From the NCBI RefSeq assembly GCF_001500065.1, contig NZ_LQIN01000001.1, forward strand, positions 558,001 through 622,000: a DNA stretch of 64,000 nucleotides, given 5' to 3'. Made by a program: the position numbers and the translations under genes. The notes under the pieces are model-generated. The model saw nothing but the letters and a program-made list of their open reading frames with translations. It was not told where the DNA came from and ran no database searches. Of the stretch, positions 39,188 to 49,876 are shown one piece after another; within the stretch, counting starts at the first letter, position 1; each line of letters begins with the position of its first letter. The DNA comes from Mycobacterium sp. IS-3022 (GTDB taxonomy: Bacteria; Actinomycetota; Actinomycetes; Mycobacteriales; Mycobacteriaceae).

Positions 39188-39790
39188 TCAGACGACCGAG
39201 TACGACGGCGGCAGCGCATCGCGCCCGGTGAGCGCCAGCAGCACCGGGTCGCCGTCCTGCCCGGCCGCGATGCGCGCCGCCAGGACCAACGCCTCCTCGA
39301 GTACCGCAGGTGGCAAGGCGAACGAAATGCCAAGGGCACGGGCGATATCCAAGCAGTGCACCGCCAGCTCGAACGTCCGCGTCGGCAGATAGGTCTGCAG
39401 CCGGATGCCCAGCCCACCGAGCACGGTCATCAGTGGGTCGTCGACGGCATCCAGTTGGGTCAGTGCGCGCGAAACCAGCGCCTCGACGGCACCGGCCGGA
39501 TCGTCACCGAGATCCCGGCCCGCCTGCCTGCCGCGCTCGGCGACCTCGGCGGGGTCCATGCCCAACGCGGCGGGGTTCACCCGCGCGTAGTACTCCTGCG
39601 GTGTGGCGATGTCCTCGCGCTCCGCGGGGGCCCCAAGGTAATCGATCACCGTGGTCAAGGACCGCGACGTGTGACCGACGAGCGAACGCAGGTCCCACTC
39701 CCCAAGGCCGGGACCGGACCACGCGTCGGCGGGAATCCGCCCGACCAGACGCGCGAAACTGTCTGCCGCCGAGGCGAACGCCGTCGTCAC
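39188..39790 (-). CDS. Mycothiol-dependent maleylpyruvate isomerase-like (DinB-like) protein
   Basis: The 200-residue product has the DinB/MDMPI-like N-terminus AFASAADSFARLVGRIPADA and LGEWDLRSLVGHTSRSL, with the metal-binding His typical of the fold. Such proteins use mycothiol or are toxin-modifying enzymes, but the substrate here is not known. The start is GTG 39790, which overlaps the stop of citA by four bases (GTGA), evidence for coupling. A further upstream ATG at 39811 lies inside citA and is not preferred. Confidence 0.75.
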   Translation of the reverse strand: MTTAFASAADSFARLVGRIPADAWSGPGLGEWDLRSLVGHTSRSLTTVIDYLGAPAEREDIATPQEYYARVNPAALGMDPAEVAERGRQAGRDLGDDPAGAVEALVSRALTQLDAVDDPLMTVLGGLGIRLQTYLPTRTFELAVHCLDIARALGISFALPPAVLEEALVLAARIAAGQDGDPVLLALTGRDALPPSYSVV

Positions 39791-40905
39791 GGCCGGACGA
39801 CTCGGTCCCATCCCTCGACCGACTCCGGGCTGCGCGGCCCCGGTCCGACGTAAATCGCCGATGGGCGCACCAGCTTGCCGAGCCGTTTCTGCTCGAGGAT
39901 GTGTGCGCACCAGCCGGCGGTGCGCCCGCAGGTGAACATCGCGGGCATCATCCTGGTCGGCACCTGCGCGAAGTCGAGGATCACCGCTGCCCAGAACTCG
40001 ACATTGGTCTCGATGGCACGGTCGGGCCGCCGTTCCCGCAACTCGCTCAGCGCGGCCTGCTCGAGCGCCGCGGCCACCTCATAGCGTGGCGCCTCCAGCC
40101 GCTTGGCGGTCGCGCGCAGCACCCGGGCCCGCGGATCCTCGGCTCGGTACACCCGGTGCCCGAAGCCCATCAGCTTCTCGTTGCGGTCGAGGATCCCCTT
40201 GACGACCGCGCGGGCATCGCCGGTCTGCTCGGCCTCCTCGATCATCGGGATCACCCGCGCCGGGGCACCGCCGTGCAGCGGCCCGCTCATCGCGCCGATC
40301 GCACCCGAGAGAGCGGCCGCCACGTCGGCGCCGGTCGACGCGATCACCCGCGCGGTGAATGTGGACGCGTTCATGCCGTGCTCGGCGGCGCTCACCCAGT
40401 ACGCGTCGATGGCCTCGACATGCCTGGGATCCGGCTCGCCCTGCCAGCGGGTCATGAACCGTTCGGTGACGGTCGAACATTCGTCGATGGTGCGTTGCGG
40501 GACGGCGGGTTGGTGAATGCCGCGGGCGGATTGCGCGACGTAGGACAGCGCCATCACCGACGCGCGGGCGAGGTGGCCGCGGGCGGTCGCATCGTCGATG
40601 TCCAGCAGCGGGGGATAGCCCCAGATCGGGGCCAGCATCGCCAGGCCCGCCTGCACGTCGACTCGGACATCGCCGCTGTGGATGGGCAGCGGAAACGGTT
40701 CGGCGGGCGGCAGACCGTCGCCGAACTTCCCGTCGACCAGCAGCGCCCACACGTCGCCGAAGGTCACCTTCTGGTTGACCAGATCCTCGATGTCGACGCC
40801 GCGGTACCGGAGCGCGCCGCCGTCCTTGTCGGGTTCGGCGATCTCGGAGGTGAACGCGACCACGCCTTCGAGGCCGGGCACGAAGTCTTCAGGCACCGCA
40901 CTCAT
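39787..40905 (-). CDS. citA: Citrate synthase 2-like protein, CitA
   Basis: The 372-residue product has the citrate synthase motifs LRYRGVDIEDLVNQ, YWVSAAEHGMNAST (catalytic His), IGAMSGPLHGGAPARV, MGFGHRVYRAEDPRA and IETNVEFWAAVILDFAQVP (catalytic Asp region). It condenses oxaloacetate with acyl-CoA; with gltA2 nearby it is probably a second citrate or 2-methylcitrate synthase. Synteny gives Rv0889c (citA). The stop is shared with the MDMPI-like gene. It is divergent from pdxH, with about 80 bp between. Confidence 0.9.
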   Translation of the reverse strand: MSAVPEDFVPGLEGVVAFTSEIAEPDKDGGALRYRGVDIEDLVNQKVTFGDVWALLVDGKFGDGLPPAEPFPLPIHSGDVRVDVQAGLAMLAPIWGYPPLLDIDDATARGHLARASVMALSYVAQSARGIHQPAVPQRTIDECSTVTERFMTRWQGEPDPRHVEAIDAYWVSAAEHGMNASTFTARVIASTGADVAAALSGAIGAMSGPLHGGAPARVIPMIEEAEQTGDARAVVKGILDRNEKLMGFGHRVYRAEDPRARVLRATAKRLEAPRYEVAAALEQAALSELRERRPDRAIETNVEFWAAVILDFAQVPTRMMPAMFTCGRTAGWCAHILEQKRLGKLVRPSAIYVGPGPRSPESVEGWDRVVRP

Positions 40906-40988
40906 GGCCAGATTCTCGCACTCGACTTTCGGGTGCCATCTACCGGTTGATCGGACCGGGCCGCACGGCTTGGGCGTAGCGTTGTCGC

Positions 40989-41660
40989 GTGGCGGCGGTA
41001 GGCCCGGAAAACCCAGAGCACTTGGCGAGGATGCGGGTGGAATACGGCTCAGCGGAGAAGGACGGTAGCCCCGACCTGGATGCCGACTGGCTGGACGACG
41101 GCTGGGCTGCGTTGTTGCGCAAGTGGTTAGCCGATGCCGAACGCGCGGGCGTCGCCGAACCGAACGCCATGGTGGTCGGCACCGTCGACACGCAGGGCAG
41201 GCCCGTGACGCGCTCGGTGTTGTGCAAGAGCGTGGCCGAGGCCGGCATCACCTTCTACACCAACTACGACTCCGACAAGGGCGCGCAACTGGCCGCGACG
41301 CCGTACGCGTCGGCCACCTTTCCCTGGTACCTGCTGGGTCGCCAGGTTCACGTCCGCGGACCGGTGACGAAGGTGTCCGCGGAGGAGACCGCCGACTACT
41401 GGTCCAAGCGGCCGCGGGGATCTCAACTCGGTGCGTGGGCGTCGTACCAATCCAAGCCGATCGCCTCGCGTGCGTCGCTGCTGGAGCAGCTCGCCGACGT
41501 GACAAAGCGATTCGCCGCATACGACGCGGTTCCGGTGCCGCCGAACTGGGGCGGCTACCTGATCGCCGCCGAAGTCGTGGAGTTCTGGCAGGGCCGAGAG
41601 GACCGCATACACAACAGGATTCGCGTCCAGGGCGACCGCATCGAACGGTTACAGCCGTAG
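40989..41660 (+). CDS. pdxH: Pyridoxamine/pyridoxine 5'-phosphate oxidase, PdxH
   Basis: The 223-residue protein has PdxH signatures: [72 protein letters not shown] and the C-terminal [16 protein letters not shown]. It oxidises pyridoxine or pyridoxamine phosphate to PLP using FMN. Start is the GTG at 40989, which directly follows a GTTGTCGC stretch. In M. tuberculosis pdxH is elsewhere (Rv2607), so its position between two citrate synthases is notable. Confidence 0.94.
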   Translation: MAAVGPENPEHLARMRVEYGSAEKDGSPDLDADWLDDGWAALLRKWLADAERAGVAEPNAMVVGTVDTQGRPVTRSVLCKSVAEAGITFYTNYDSDKGAQLAATPYASATFPWYLLGRQVHVRGPVTKVSAEETADYWSKRPRGSQLGAWASYQSKPIASRASLLEQLADVTKRFAAYDAVPVPPNWGGYLIAAEVVEFWQGREDRIHNRIRVQGDRIERLQP

Positions 41661-41782
41661 CGCCGGTAGCCGCGCACTCCTTCGCTAGCGCGCGTCTTAC
41701 CGAGCAAATCGTGACGTCGACCATCGTTACGGGAGGTCAATTTCTTAGCTCTCTCATATGTTCGGCCGTTAGGATGCCCTTC

Positions 41783-42433
41783 GTGTCCGACGGTACCGGG
41801 GCGCAGGCTGTCGGCCTGCGCGAGCGCAAGAAGCAGCGCACCCGGGCCACCCTCATCGATGCGGCCGTCGAGCTCTGCAACGGGCAGGGTTTCGACAACA
41901 CCACCGTCGAGCAGATTGCCGCGGTCGCCGACGTCTCGCCGCGCACCTTCAGCCGGTACTTCCCCACCAAGGACGCCATCGCGCTGGCGTTGGTCGACGA
42001 GATAATCGACCAAACCGCCATCGAACTGGCTCGGCAACCTGAGGACCTGAACCACTTCGAGGCGATCCTGCGGGCCTACGTCACGATGGCCAGGGCTTCC
42101 AAGCACGCCGGGCCCGGCGAGCTGACTGCTGAGCGGATCTTGTGCATCACGCGGATCGTCCTGTCGTCGCCGGCGCTGCGGCAGGTCACCGTCGAGTTCC
42201 GCGGCAACGCGATCGAGGTCGCGTTGGCCAAGCGGATGGGGGTCCCGCTGGACGACCGGCGGGTCCGGTTGGCATCGGTCATATGGGGTGCGGTGATCGT
42301 GACCGCGCTCAACGATGCGGTGCAGGTCAGCGGGGATCCGTCGAAGGCGTCCATAGATGACCTGATCGAGCACTTGGAGGCGGTCTTCGCGGAGTTCGCC
42401 GACCTGACGGGAACCCTCCGGCAGGTCGTCTGA
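41783..42433 (+). CDS. TetR-family transcriptional regulator
   Basis: The 216-residue protein has a TetR HTH (ATLIDAAVELCNGQGFDNTT then AAVADVSPRTFSRYFPTKDA) and a helical ligand-binding half. The start is GTG 41783, with AGGA eight bases upstream, or ATG 41774, which adds three residues. It lies between pdxH and gltA2 and may control one of them or itself. A CGTGACG...CGTTACG half-site pair around 41711-41733 is a possible operator. Confidence 0.83.
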   Translation: MSDGTGAQAVGLRERKKQRTRATLIDAAVELCNGQGFDNTTVEQIAAVADVSPRTFSRYFPTKDAIALALVDEIIDQTAIELARQPEDLNHFEAILRAYVTMARASKHAGPGELTAERILCITRIVLSSPALRQVTVEFRGNAIEVALAKRMGVPLDDRRVRLASVIWGAVIVTALNDAVQVSGDPSKASIDDLIEHLEAVFAEFADLTGTLRQVV

Positions 42434-42529
42434 GCAACTGAGCGCCCCCGGCGGGGCACGCCCGCCGGAATGGGACTACCTTTTGTAGAGCAATGTTCGA
42501 TTACTCCCAGCAGCGACGAAGGGATCCTC

Positions 42530-43837
<1,308 letters not shown>

Positions 43838-43852
43838 GCAATCTGCTCATTC

Positions 43853-43915
43853 CGCGAGTGACCGTGCTTGTACAGCGACACGCCGAGTTCGCGTGTGCAA
43901 GAGTGGTCGCTCACG
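43853..43915. repeat. 63-bp palindromic element, copy 2
   Basis: This element ends in imperfect inverted arms CGCGAGTGACC and GGTCGCTCACG and has the interior TACAGCGACACGCCGAGTTC. Compared with the reverse complement of 14569-14631 it matches 43 of 63 positions, higher over the first 40. It sits between gltA2 and the next rightward gene. It may end the gltA2 transcript. Confidence 0.65.
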
Positions 43916-43942
43916 CCGTATGAGCGCGCAGTGAGCGGCGTC

Positions 43943-45358
43943 ATGAGCGCTCGGCGCAAGGCCATCATCCTGGTGAGCTGCTGCCTGAGCCTGCTGATCG
44001 TGTCGATGGACGCGACGATCGTCAACGTCGCGATTCCCAACATCCGCGCTGATCTGCACGCGACGGGCTCACAGCTGCAGTGGGTGATCGACATCTACAC
44101 CCTGGTGTTGGCCTCACTGCTCCTACTGTCGGGCGCGGCCGCCGACCGGTTCGGTCGCCGCGGCACTTTCCAACTCGGGCTCGTGGTGTTCGCGGTCGCG
44201 TCGCTGCTGTGCAGCCTGGCGCCGAACATCGAGACCCTGATCGCCGCTCGACTCTTACAGGCGATCGGCGGGTCGATGATGAATCCCGTTGCGATGTCCA
44301 TCATCACCCAGGTCTTCACCGGCCGGGTGGAACGAGCCCGCGCCATCGGCGTGTGGGGCGGTGTCGTCGGCATCTCGATGGCCGCGGGGCCGATCGTCGG
44401 CGGGGCGCTCATCGAATTGATGAACTGGCGTGCGGTGTTCTGGATCAACCTGCCGATTTGCGCTCTGGCGATCCTGCTGACGGCTCTCTTTGTGCCGGAG
44501 TCGAAGTCGGCGACCATGCGCGACGTCGACCCGGTCGGGCAGGGGCTCGGCATGGCGTTCCTGTTCGGCGTCGTCTTCATGCTCATCGAGGGCCCGGTCA
44601 TGGGTTGGACCGACCCGCGGACCGTCGTTGTCGGGGTCGGCGCGGCGGTGGCGTTGGCCGCCTTTCTCGGCTACGAACGCCGTCGGTCCGACCCGTTCAT
44701 CGACCTGAGGTTCTTCCGCAGCATTCCGTTCTCATCGGCGACGATGATCGCGGTGTGCGCCTTCGCCTCCTGGGGTGCCTTCCTGTTCATGATGTCGCTG
44801 TACCTGCAGGACGAGCGGGGCTTCTCGGCGATGCACACCGGGCTGATCTATCTACCGATAGCCATTGGCGCACTGGTGTTCTCGCCGTTGTCGGGGCGGA
44901 TGGTCGGACGGTTCGGCGCCCGGCCGTCACTGTTGATCGCGGGCACGCTGATCACGGCGGCGACGTTGATGCTCACCCGGTTGTCGGCGACGACGCCGGT
45001 GTGGGAGATGCTCGTCGTCTTCGCCGTCTTCGGCATCGGCTTCTCGATGGTGAACGCGCCGGTGACCAACTCGGCGGTCAGCGGCATGCCGACCGACCGG
45101 GCGGGTGCCGCGTCGGCGATCGCCTCGACCAGCAGGCAAGTCGGTGTGAGTATCGGTGTGGCGCTGTGCGGTTCGGTCGCCGGAAGCGCACTGGCGGCGA
45201 CGGGTGACCTGGACTTCGCGGTGGCCTCCCGACCGCTGTGGCTGATCTGCGCCGGGCTCGGAGTGGTGATCATCGCGCTCGGCTTCTACTCGACTTCCGC
45301 GAGGGCATTGCGCTCGGCCGATCGACTCGCTCCGCTGGTGACCCCCCATATCACTTGA
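43943..45358 (+). CDS. MFS multidrug-type transporter (DHA2/EmrB-QacA family)
   Basis: The 471-residue protein has about 13-14 hydrophobic segments, the motif LDAT-like MDATIVNVAIPNI, GAAADRFGRRGTF (motif A) and GVVGISMAAGPIVGGALIE (motif C-like). DHA2 transporters extrude drugs or lipids using protons. The substrate is unknown. The start is ATG 43943; a GTG at 43931 would add four residues. The 3' end overlaps the convergent FAD oxidoreductase by 8 bp. Confidence 0.87.
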   Translation: MSARRKAIILVSCCLSLLIVSMDATIVNVAIPNIRADLHATGSQLQWVIDIYTLVLASLLLLSGAAADRFGRRGTFQLGLVVFAVASLLCSLAPNIETLIAARLLQAIGGSMMNPVAMSIITQVFTGRVERARAIGVWGGVVGISMAAGPIVGGALIELMNWRAVFWINLPICALAILLTALFVPESKSATMRDVDPVGQGLGMAFLFGVVFMLIEGPVMGWTDPRTVVVGVGAAVALAAFLGYERRRSDPFIDLRFFRSIPFSSATMIAVCAFASWGAFLFMMSLYLQDERGFSAMHTGLIYLPIAIGALVFSPLSGRMVGRFGARPSLLIAGTLITAATLMLTRLSATTPVWEMLVVFAVFGIGFSMVNAPVTNSAVSGMPTDRAGAASAIASTSRQVGVSIGVALCGSVAGSALAATGDLDFAVASRPLWLICAGLGVVIIALGFYSTSARALRSADRLAPLVTPHIT

Positions 45359-46919
45359 GCGCTTGGCCTTCCAACACCGCCATCGCCGCGTTGTGCCCGC
45401 CGATCCCCGACACCGCACCACCACGGCGAGACCCTGAGCCGCACAACAGGATCCGATCGTGCGCGGTCGCCACGCCCCACCGCTGCGCCGATGTTTCCAG
45501 CGGCTCGTCGGCCTCGACGAACGGCCACGACAACCCACCGTGGAAGATGTGTCCGCCGGTCATACCCAGCGAGTGCTCGAGGTCGACGGTGGTCTTCGTT
45601 TCGATGCACAGCCGACCGGCCGAATCCTCCAGCAACACCTCGTGAATCGGTTCGGCGAGAACCGAATTCAATGAGTTGAGCACCGCCGAGGTCAACGTGT
45701 CGCGTATCCGGTCGGGGTCGCCCGACGCCGCCAGCCGGTGCGGGGTGTGCAAGCCGAACACCGTCAGCGTCTGCGCACCGGCCGTGCGCAGTTCATCGGA
45801 CAGGATCGACGGATCGGTCAATGAATGACAGTAGATCTCGCACGGCAGCGGATCGGGAACGACGCCGTGCTCGGCCTGCACATACGCCCGGTCCAGTTGG
45901 CTGTAGGTCTCGTTGACGTGGAACGTCCCACCGAATGCCTGCTCGGCGGTGACGGTGTCGTCGCGCAGTCGCGGCAGCCGCCGCAGCATCAGGTTCACCT
46001 TGACCTGCGCGCCGGGCGTCGACTCCGGCGCCGGCTCACCCAGCAATTCGGCCAGCACCGTCGGCGTCACGTTGGCCAGCACGACGTCGGCGTGCACGGC
46101 GCGGTCGGCGCCGTCGTGGCGGTATCGCACCTCGCCGTCCGGATCGATCGCGTAAACATCGGCGCCGCAAGTCAATTCGGCGCCATTACCGGCGGCGGCC
46201 GCCGCCAGCGCACCGCTGACCGCTCCCATCCCGCCGATCGGCACGTCCCAGTCGCCGGTGCCGCCGCCGAGCAGGTGGTACAGGAAGCACACGTTCTGGA
46301 TCAGCGACGGATCGTCGAGGCGGGCGAACGTGCCGATCAACGCGTCGGTGGCGATCACGCCGCGCACCACGTCGTCGCCCACGGCCGCGGTGATCGCGTG
46401 CCCGATCGGCTCCTCGACCATCAGCCGCCAGGCCGAAGCATCGTCGACGAGACCGCGAGCCTCGCTGCGACCACGCAACGGTTGCAGCAGCGTCGGCCAC
46501 AACCGCGCGGCGAGACCACCGCTGCGGCGGTAGAAATCGGCGAACGCGGCCTCGTCGGAGGCCGCGCCGATCGCCCCGAACGTCGACGTCGGCCCGAACG
46601 TCGACGTGGGCCCGATCAGCAGGCCGGTGCGACCGCCGGTCGCCGGGTCGGGCGTATAGGAGGAGTAGCGGCGGCGCTGCAGGCGCACCCGCGCGCCGAG
46701 GTCTTCGATGATCCGCCGGGGCAACAGGCTGACCAGATAGGAGTAGCGCGACAGTCGCGCGTCGACGCCGTCGAACGCATGCGCCGACACCGCCGCGCCG
46801 CCCACGTGGTCGAGTCGTTCGAGCACCCGCACGCGGCGACCGGCCTTGGCCAGATAGGCCGCAGCGACGAGGCCGTTGTGGCCGCCTCCGACGACGATGA
46901 CGTCGTAACTGCGGTTCAG
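45351..46919 (-). CDS. Phytoene dehydrogenase-like FAD oxidoreductase (Rv0897c), apparent CTG start
   Basis: The 522-residue protein begins LNRSYDVIVVGGGHNGLVAA, a Rossmann FAD site with GxGxxG-type spacing, and has VRVLERLDHVGGAAVS and the C-terminal GSGSRRGGAVSGIGGHNAAM. It fits carotenoid/phytoene dehydrogenase-like FAD enzymes of unknown substrate. There is no ATG, GTG or TTG close to the conserved start. The CTG at 46919 overlaps the stop of the upstream DUF2630 gene as CTGA, which mirrors ATGA coupling and makes CTG a likely start. Confidence 0.82.
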   Translation of the reverse strand: MNRSYDVIVVGGGHNGLVAAAYLAKAGRRVRVLERLDHVGGAAVSAHAFDGVDARLSRYSYLVSLLPRRIIEDLGARVRLQRRRYSSYTPDPATGGRTGLLIGPTSTFGPTSTFGAIGAASDEAAFADFYRRSGGLAARLWPTLLQPLRGRSEARGLVDDASAWRLMVEEPIGHAITAAVGDDVVRGVIATDALIGTFARLDDPSLIQNVCFLYHLLGGGTGDWDVPIGGMGAVSGALAAAAAGNGAELTCGADVYAIDPDGEVRYRHDGADRAVHADVVLANVTPTVLAELLGEPAPESTPGAQVKVNLMLRRLPRLRDDTVTAEQAFGGTFHVNETYSQLDRAYVQAEHGVVPDPLPCEIYCHSLTDPSILSDELRTAGAQTLTVFGLHTPHRLAASGDPDRIRDTLTSAVLNSLNSVLAEPIHEVLLEDSAGRLCIETKTTVDLEHSLGMTGGHIFHGGLSWPFVEADEPLETSAQRWGVATAHDRILLCGSGSRRGGAVSGIGGHNAAMAVLEGQALK

Positions 46920-47176
46920 CTGAGGTAGCCCTCGACCTCGTCCGGCGGACGCACCTCCGCTTCGCGCGGATCGCCGCCGGTTTCCCGCAGGGCGCGGCGT
47001 TGCCGCAGCAGGTCCCAGCACTGGTCGAGTTGCACCTCGACGGTCTTCAGCCTCTGATGCTCTTCTGACTCGTCGATCTCACGGTGCTGAAGCTTGGCGC
47101 GCAGCTCTTGCTCCTCGGCGACGAGCTTGTTGACCTGATCGAGAATGTCAGCGTCTGTGTTGAAGTCTTTCGCCAT
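46916..47176 (-). CDS. DUF2630 family protein (Rv0898c)
   Basis: The 86-residue protein starts MAKDFNTDADILDQVNKLVA and is largely helical, with EEQELRAKLQHREIDESEEH. It is the Rv0898c homologue. It has no signal and no known function; a coiled coil is likely. Its stop overlaps the CTG start of the FAD enzyme. Its ATG lies about 30 bp from the FKBP gene on the other strand, so they share a compact divergent promoter. Confidence 0.83.
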   Translation of the reverse strand: MAKDFNTDADILDQVNKLVAEEQELRAKLQHREIDESEEHQRLKTVEVQLDQCWDLLRQRRALRETGGDPREAEVRPPDEVEGYLS

Positions 47177-47207
47177 CAACTCAGTCTGCCCGACTACCGT
47201 GAGTGCG

Positions 47208-47582
47208 GTGACTTCAAGTTCCGGGCAGAAGCCCGAAATCGAATTCCCCGACGGCCCGCCACCCAGCGAGTTGGTGATCACCGATCTGGTCGTCGGCGAC
47301 GGCGCCGAAGCTGTGCCCGGCGGCAATGTCGAGGTGCACTACGTCGGGGTCGAGTACGACACCGGCGAGGAGTTCGACAGCTCGTGGAACCGCGGCGAGT
47401 CGATCGAGTTTCCGCTGCGCGGGCTCATCCAGGGCTGGCAGGACGGCATCCCCGGGATGAAGGTCGGAGGCCGCCGCCAGTTGGTCATCCCGCCGGAGCA
47501 GGCCTACGGTCCGGCCGGCGGCGGGCACCGGCTCTCGGGCAAGACGCTGATCTTCGTGATCGACCTGCTCGCCACGCGTTAG
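47208..47582 (+). CDS. FKBP-type peptidyl-prolyl cis-trans isomerase
   Basis: The 124-residue protein is an FKBP: VHYVGVEYDTGEEFDSSWNR, IEFPLRGLIQGWQDGIPGMK, GGRRQLVIPPEQAYGPAGGG and LIFVIDLLATR. Active-site residues (Tyr, Asp, Phe, Trp, Ile) are conserved. It assists protein folding. There is no signal peptide, so it is cytoplasmic. The start is set at GTG 47208, with GTG 47199 possible. The gene is convergent with prrB, and a small hairpin sits between their stops. Confidence 0.91.
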   Translation: MTSSSGQKPEIEFPDGPPPSELVITDLVVGDGAEAVPGGNVEVHYVGVEYDTGEEFDSSWNRGESIEFPLRGLIQGWQDGIPGMKVGGRRQLVIPPEQAYGPAGGGHRLSGKTLIFVIDLLATR

Positions 47583-47592
47583 CTTTTCCTCC

Positions 47593-47634
47593 GCGAGCAA
47601 GGCGGATGTTCTGGGGCAATTTACGTCTGCTCGC
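47593..47634. terminator. Inverted repeat between convergent genes
   Basis: GCGAGCA (47593-47599) and TGCTCGC (47628-47634) are perfect 7-bp arms separated by 28 bp. They lie between the FKBP stop (47582) and the prrB stop (47640), suggesting a bidirectional terminator or a decayed copy of the GCGAGC-ended palindromic elements. There is no T-run, and the long loop makes it weak. Confidence 0.35.
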
Positions 47635-47639
47635 CGGTA

Positions 47640-48983
47640 TCACCGCACGCCCGGCAGCCGCAGCAGCAGGCGTGCGCCGCCCAATGGGCTCTCCTCCAAA
47701 GTGGCGGTGCCGCCGTGCAATTCGGCTTGCTGCGCGACGAGCGCAAGGCCGAGTCCGGAGCCGGAGTGCGACGCCGTCGAGCCGCGGGAGAACCGCTCGA
47801 ACACGATCGAGCGCTCCTCCTCGGGAATGCCGACGCCGTCGTCGTCGATGGCGATCTCCACACCCGCGCGTGAACTGACCGCCGACAGCTGCACCCGCGT
47901 CGCACCGCCGTGCTTCACGGCGTTGGCGATCGCGTTGTCGACCGCCAACCGCAGTCCGGCGGGCAGGCCCACGATGATCACCGTCGGCGCGGGCACCAAC
48001 GAGACGTCCAGATCCGGATAGACCCGCATCGCGTCGTGCGCGGCGCGGTCCAGCAGCTCGGTGATGTCGACGGGCACGTGGTCGTCGGCGGTCGACAACT
48101 CACCCTGGGCCAGGCGTTCCAGCGCACCCAGCGTGGCCTCGATGCGCGACTGTGTCCGGATGACGTCGTTGACCACCTCCTTGCGCTGCTCCTCGGGCAT
48201 ATCGAGGGTGGCCAGCACCTCGAGGTTGGTCCGCATCGCGGTCAACGGAGTGCGCAGTTCATGGGCGGACACCGACGCGAAGTCGCGCGCCGACGCCAGC
48301 GCGGCCTTGGTCCGGTCCTGTTCCTTCCACACGCGTTCGACCAGGCCCTTGACCGCCTCGGCGATCTCGACGGCCTCGGTGGCGCCGCGCACCTCGACGT
48401 CTGGGTCCTCGTCACCGGCGTCGATCTGGCGGGTCTGCTGAGCCAGGCTCTTGAGTGGGCGCACCGCGAACGCGGCCAGCACCCAGCCGAAGACCGACGC
48501 CGCGCCGACGGCGAACACGCAGATGACGATCACCCGCCGGTGCAGGTTGTTGGTGTCGGCGATGGTGGCGTCGTAGGTGGCGCCGACGGCCACCGACATC
48601 GGCCCCGGGTAGTAGGGGATGTCGACCGTGCGCACCCGGTAGCGCACGCCGTCGACGTAGGTGTCGGCGTAACCGGGTTCCATCTGTGGGAGCACGACGT
48701 CGGAGTTCGACGTCACCTCGCCGCCGCGGTGCACGGTGATGACGGCGTCCTGGTTGTTCGGCGATTTGGGGATCTCGTCCAGGCCGCGGGGCAGGAAGGG
48801 GATCGCGAAGCCCGCGGCCTCATCGAGTCGACGGTCGAGGCGCTCCTTGCGGTCGTTGGTGATGCCGACCCAGACGACCGTCCCGACGATGACTACGACG
48901 ATCGCCGCGCCGATCGCGGTGGCCAGCGCGACGCGGGTGCGCAGCGAGGGGGTTCGGCGGAAAATCCGCGACAGCAGGTTCAT
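47640..48983 (-). CDS. prrB: Sensor histidine kinase PrrB
   Basis: The 447-residue kinase has two membrane segments (TRVALATAIGAAIVVVIVGT and VIVICVFAVGAASVFGWVLA), a periplasmic sensor between, and a HAMP linker. The H-box is DFASVSAHELRTPLTAMRTN, the N-box VDNAIANAVKHGG and the G-box IAIDDDGVGIPEEE with GSGLGLALV. Length and order match Rv0902c (prrB). It phosphorylates PrrA, encoded 65 bp upstream in the same direction. PrrAB is essential in M. tuberculosis. Confidence 0.94.
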   Translation of the reverse strand: MNLLSRIFRRTPSLRTRVALATAIGAAIVVVIVGTVVWVGITNDRKERLDRRLDEAAGFAIPFLPRGLDEIPKSPNNQDAVITVHRGGEVTSNSDVVLPQMEPGYADTYVDGVRYRVRTVDIPYYPGPMSVAVGATYDATIADTNNLHRRVIVICVFAVGAASVFGWVLAAFAVRPLKSLAQQTRQIDAGDEDPDVEVRGATEAVEIAEAVKGLVERVWKEQDRTKAALASARDFASVSAHELRTPLTAMRTNLEVLATLDMPEEQRKEVVNDVIRTQSRIEATLGALERLAQGELSTADDHVPVDITELLDRAAHDAMRVYPDLDVSLVPAPTVIIVGLPAGLRLAVDNAIANAVKHGGATRVQLSAVSSRAGVEIAIDDDGVGIPEEERSIVFERFSRGSTASHSGSGLGLALVAQQAELHGGTATLEESPLGGARLLLRLPGVR

Positions 48984-49048
48984 GGCTCACTGCTGTCGGT
49001 TCTTCGGGCAAGCGTCCCCCTGCCCTGCGGGCGGGCGGTGCCCCCACA

Positions 49049-49750
49049 TCACTGAGTCCTCAGCACGAATCCCACTCCGCGCACGGTGTGCAGCAGGCGG
49101 GGTGCGCCGCCGGCTTCCAGCTTGCGGCGCAGGTAGCCGATGAAGACATCGACGACGTTGGTGTCCGCGGCGAAGTCGTAGCCCCAGACGAGCTCGAGCA
49201 GCTGCGCGCGCGACAGCACGGCGGTCTTGTGCTCGGCAAGCACCGCGAGCAGGTCGAACTCGCGCTTGGTGAGGTCGACGTCGACGCCGTTGACGCGTGC
49301 GCGGCGGCCCGGGATGTCGACCTCGAGCGGGCCGACCTGGATGGTCTCCGAGGAGAACGTCGCGGTGGATCCGCGGCGCCGCAGCAGCGCCTTCACCCGC
49401 GCCACCAGCTCCTGAAGCACGAACGGTTTGACCAGGTAGTCGTCGGCGCCCGCTTCCAGACCGGCGACCCGGTCATCGACCGAACTGCGCGCCGAGAGCA
49501 CGCAGACGGGCACGTCGTTGTCCATCGCACGCAGGGCGGTCACCACGCTGACGCCGTCGAGCACCGGCATGTTGATGTCCAGGACGATCGCGTCGGGCCG
49601 GGTTTCGGTCGCGCTACGCAGGGCTTCGGCGCCGTCCACGGCGGTGGCCACATCGAACCCGGACAGCCGCAGCCCACGTTCGAGGGAGGCCAGGACGTCG
49701 GGGTCGTCGTCGACCACGAGAACCCGGGGCGAGGCTGCACCACTGTTCAT
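49049..49750 (-). CDS. prrA: Response regulator PrrA
   Basis: The 233-residue OmpR-type regulator has a receiver ([20 protein letters not shown], with phosphorylated Asp in [12 protein letters not shown], and Lys in [12 protein letters not shown]) and a winged-helix DNA-binding half ([40 protein letters not shown]). It controls respiration and redox genes in mycobacteria. It lies just upstream of prrB and is nearly identical over long stretches to PrrA of M. tuberculosis as I recall it. The chosen start is ATG 49750. Confidence 0.95.
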   Translation of the reverse strand: MNSGAASPRVLVVDDDPDVLASLERGLRLSGFDVATAVDGAEALRSATETRPDAIVLDINMPVLDGVSVVTALRAMDNDVPVCVLSARSSVDDRVAGLEAGADDYLVKPFVLQELVARVKALLRRRGSTATFSSETIQVGPLEVDIPGRRARVNGVDVDLTKREFDLLAVLAEHKTAVLSRAQLLELVWGYDFAADTNVVDVFIGYLRRKLEAGGAPRLLHTVRGVGFVLRTQ

Positions 49751-49876
49751 GCCGTCAATCTTGCCTGAAGGACGGGCGTATCGGCGGGAAGGTGGGCGGA
49801 CGGGGCGGCGCACCGCGCTGAGGCCCGCCGAACGGTTTGCCAGACGCCACTGGAACGTTTGCTGCACGGTCCCGTC

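Noticed and set aside
41123..41773. Long upstream extension of the TetR frame
   Set aside because: It lies in pdxH in another frame; the HTH begins just after 41783 as in normal TetR proteins.
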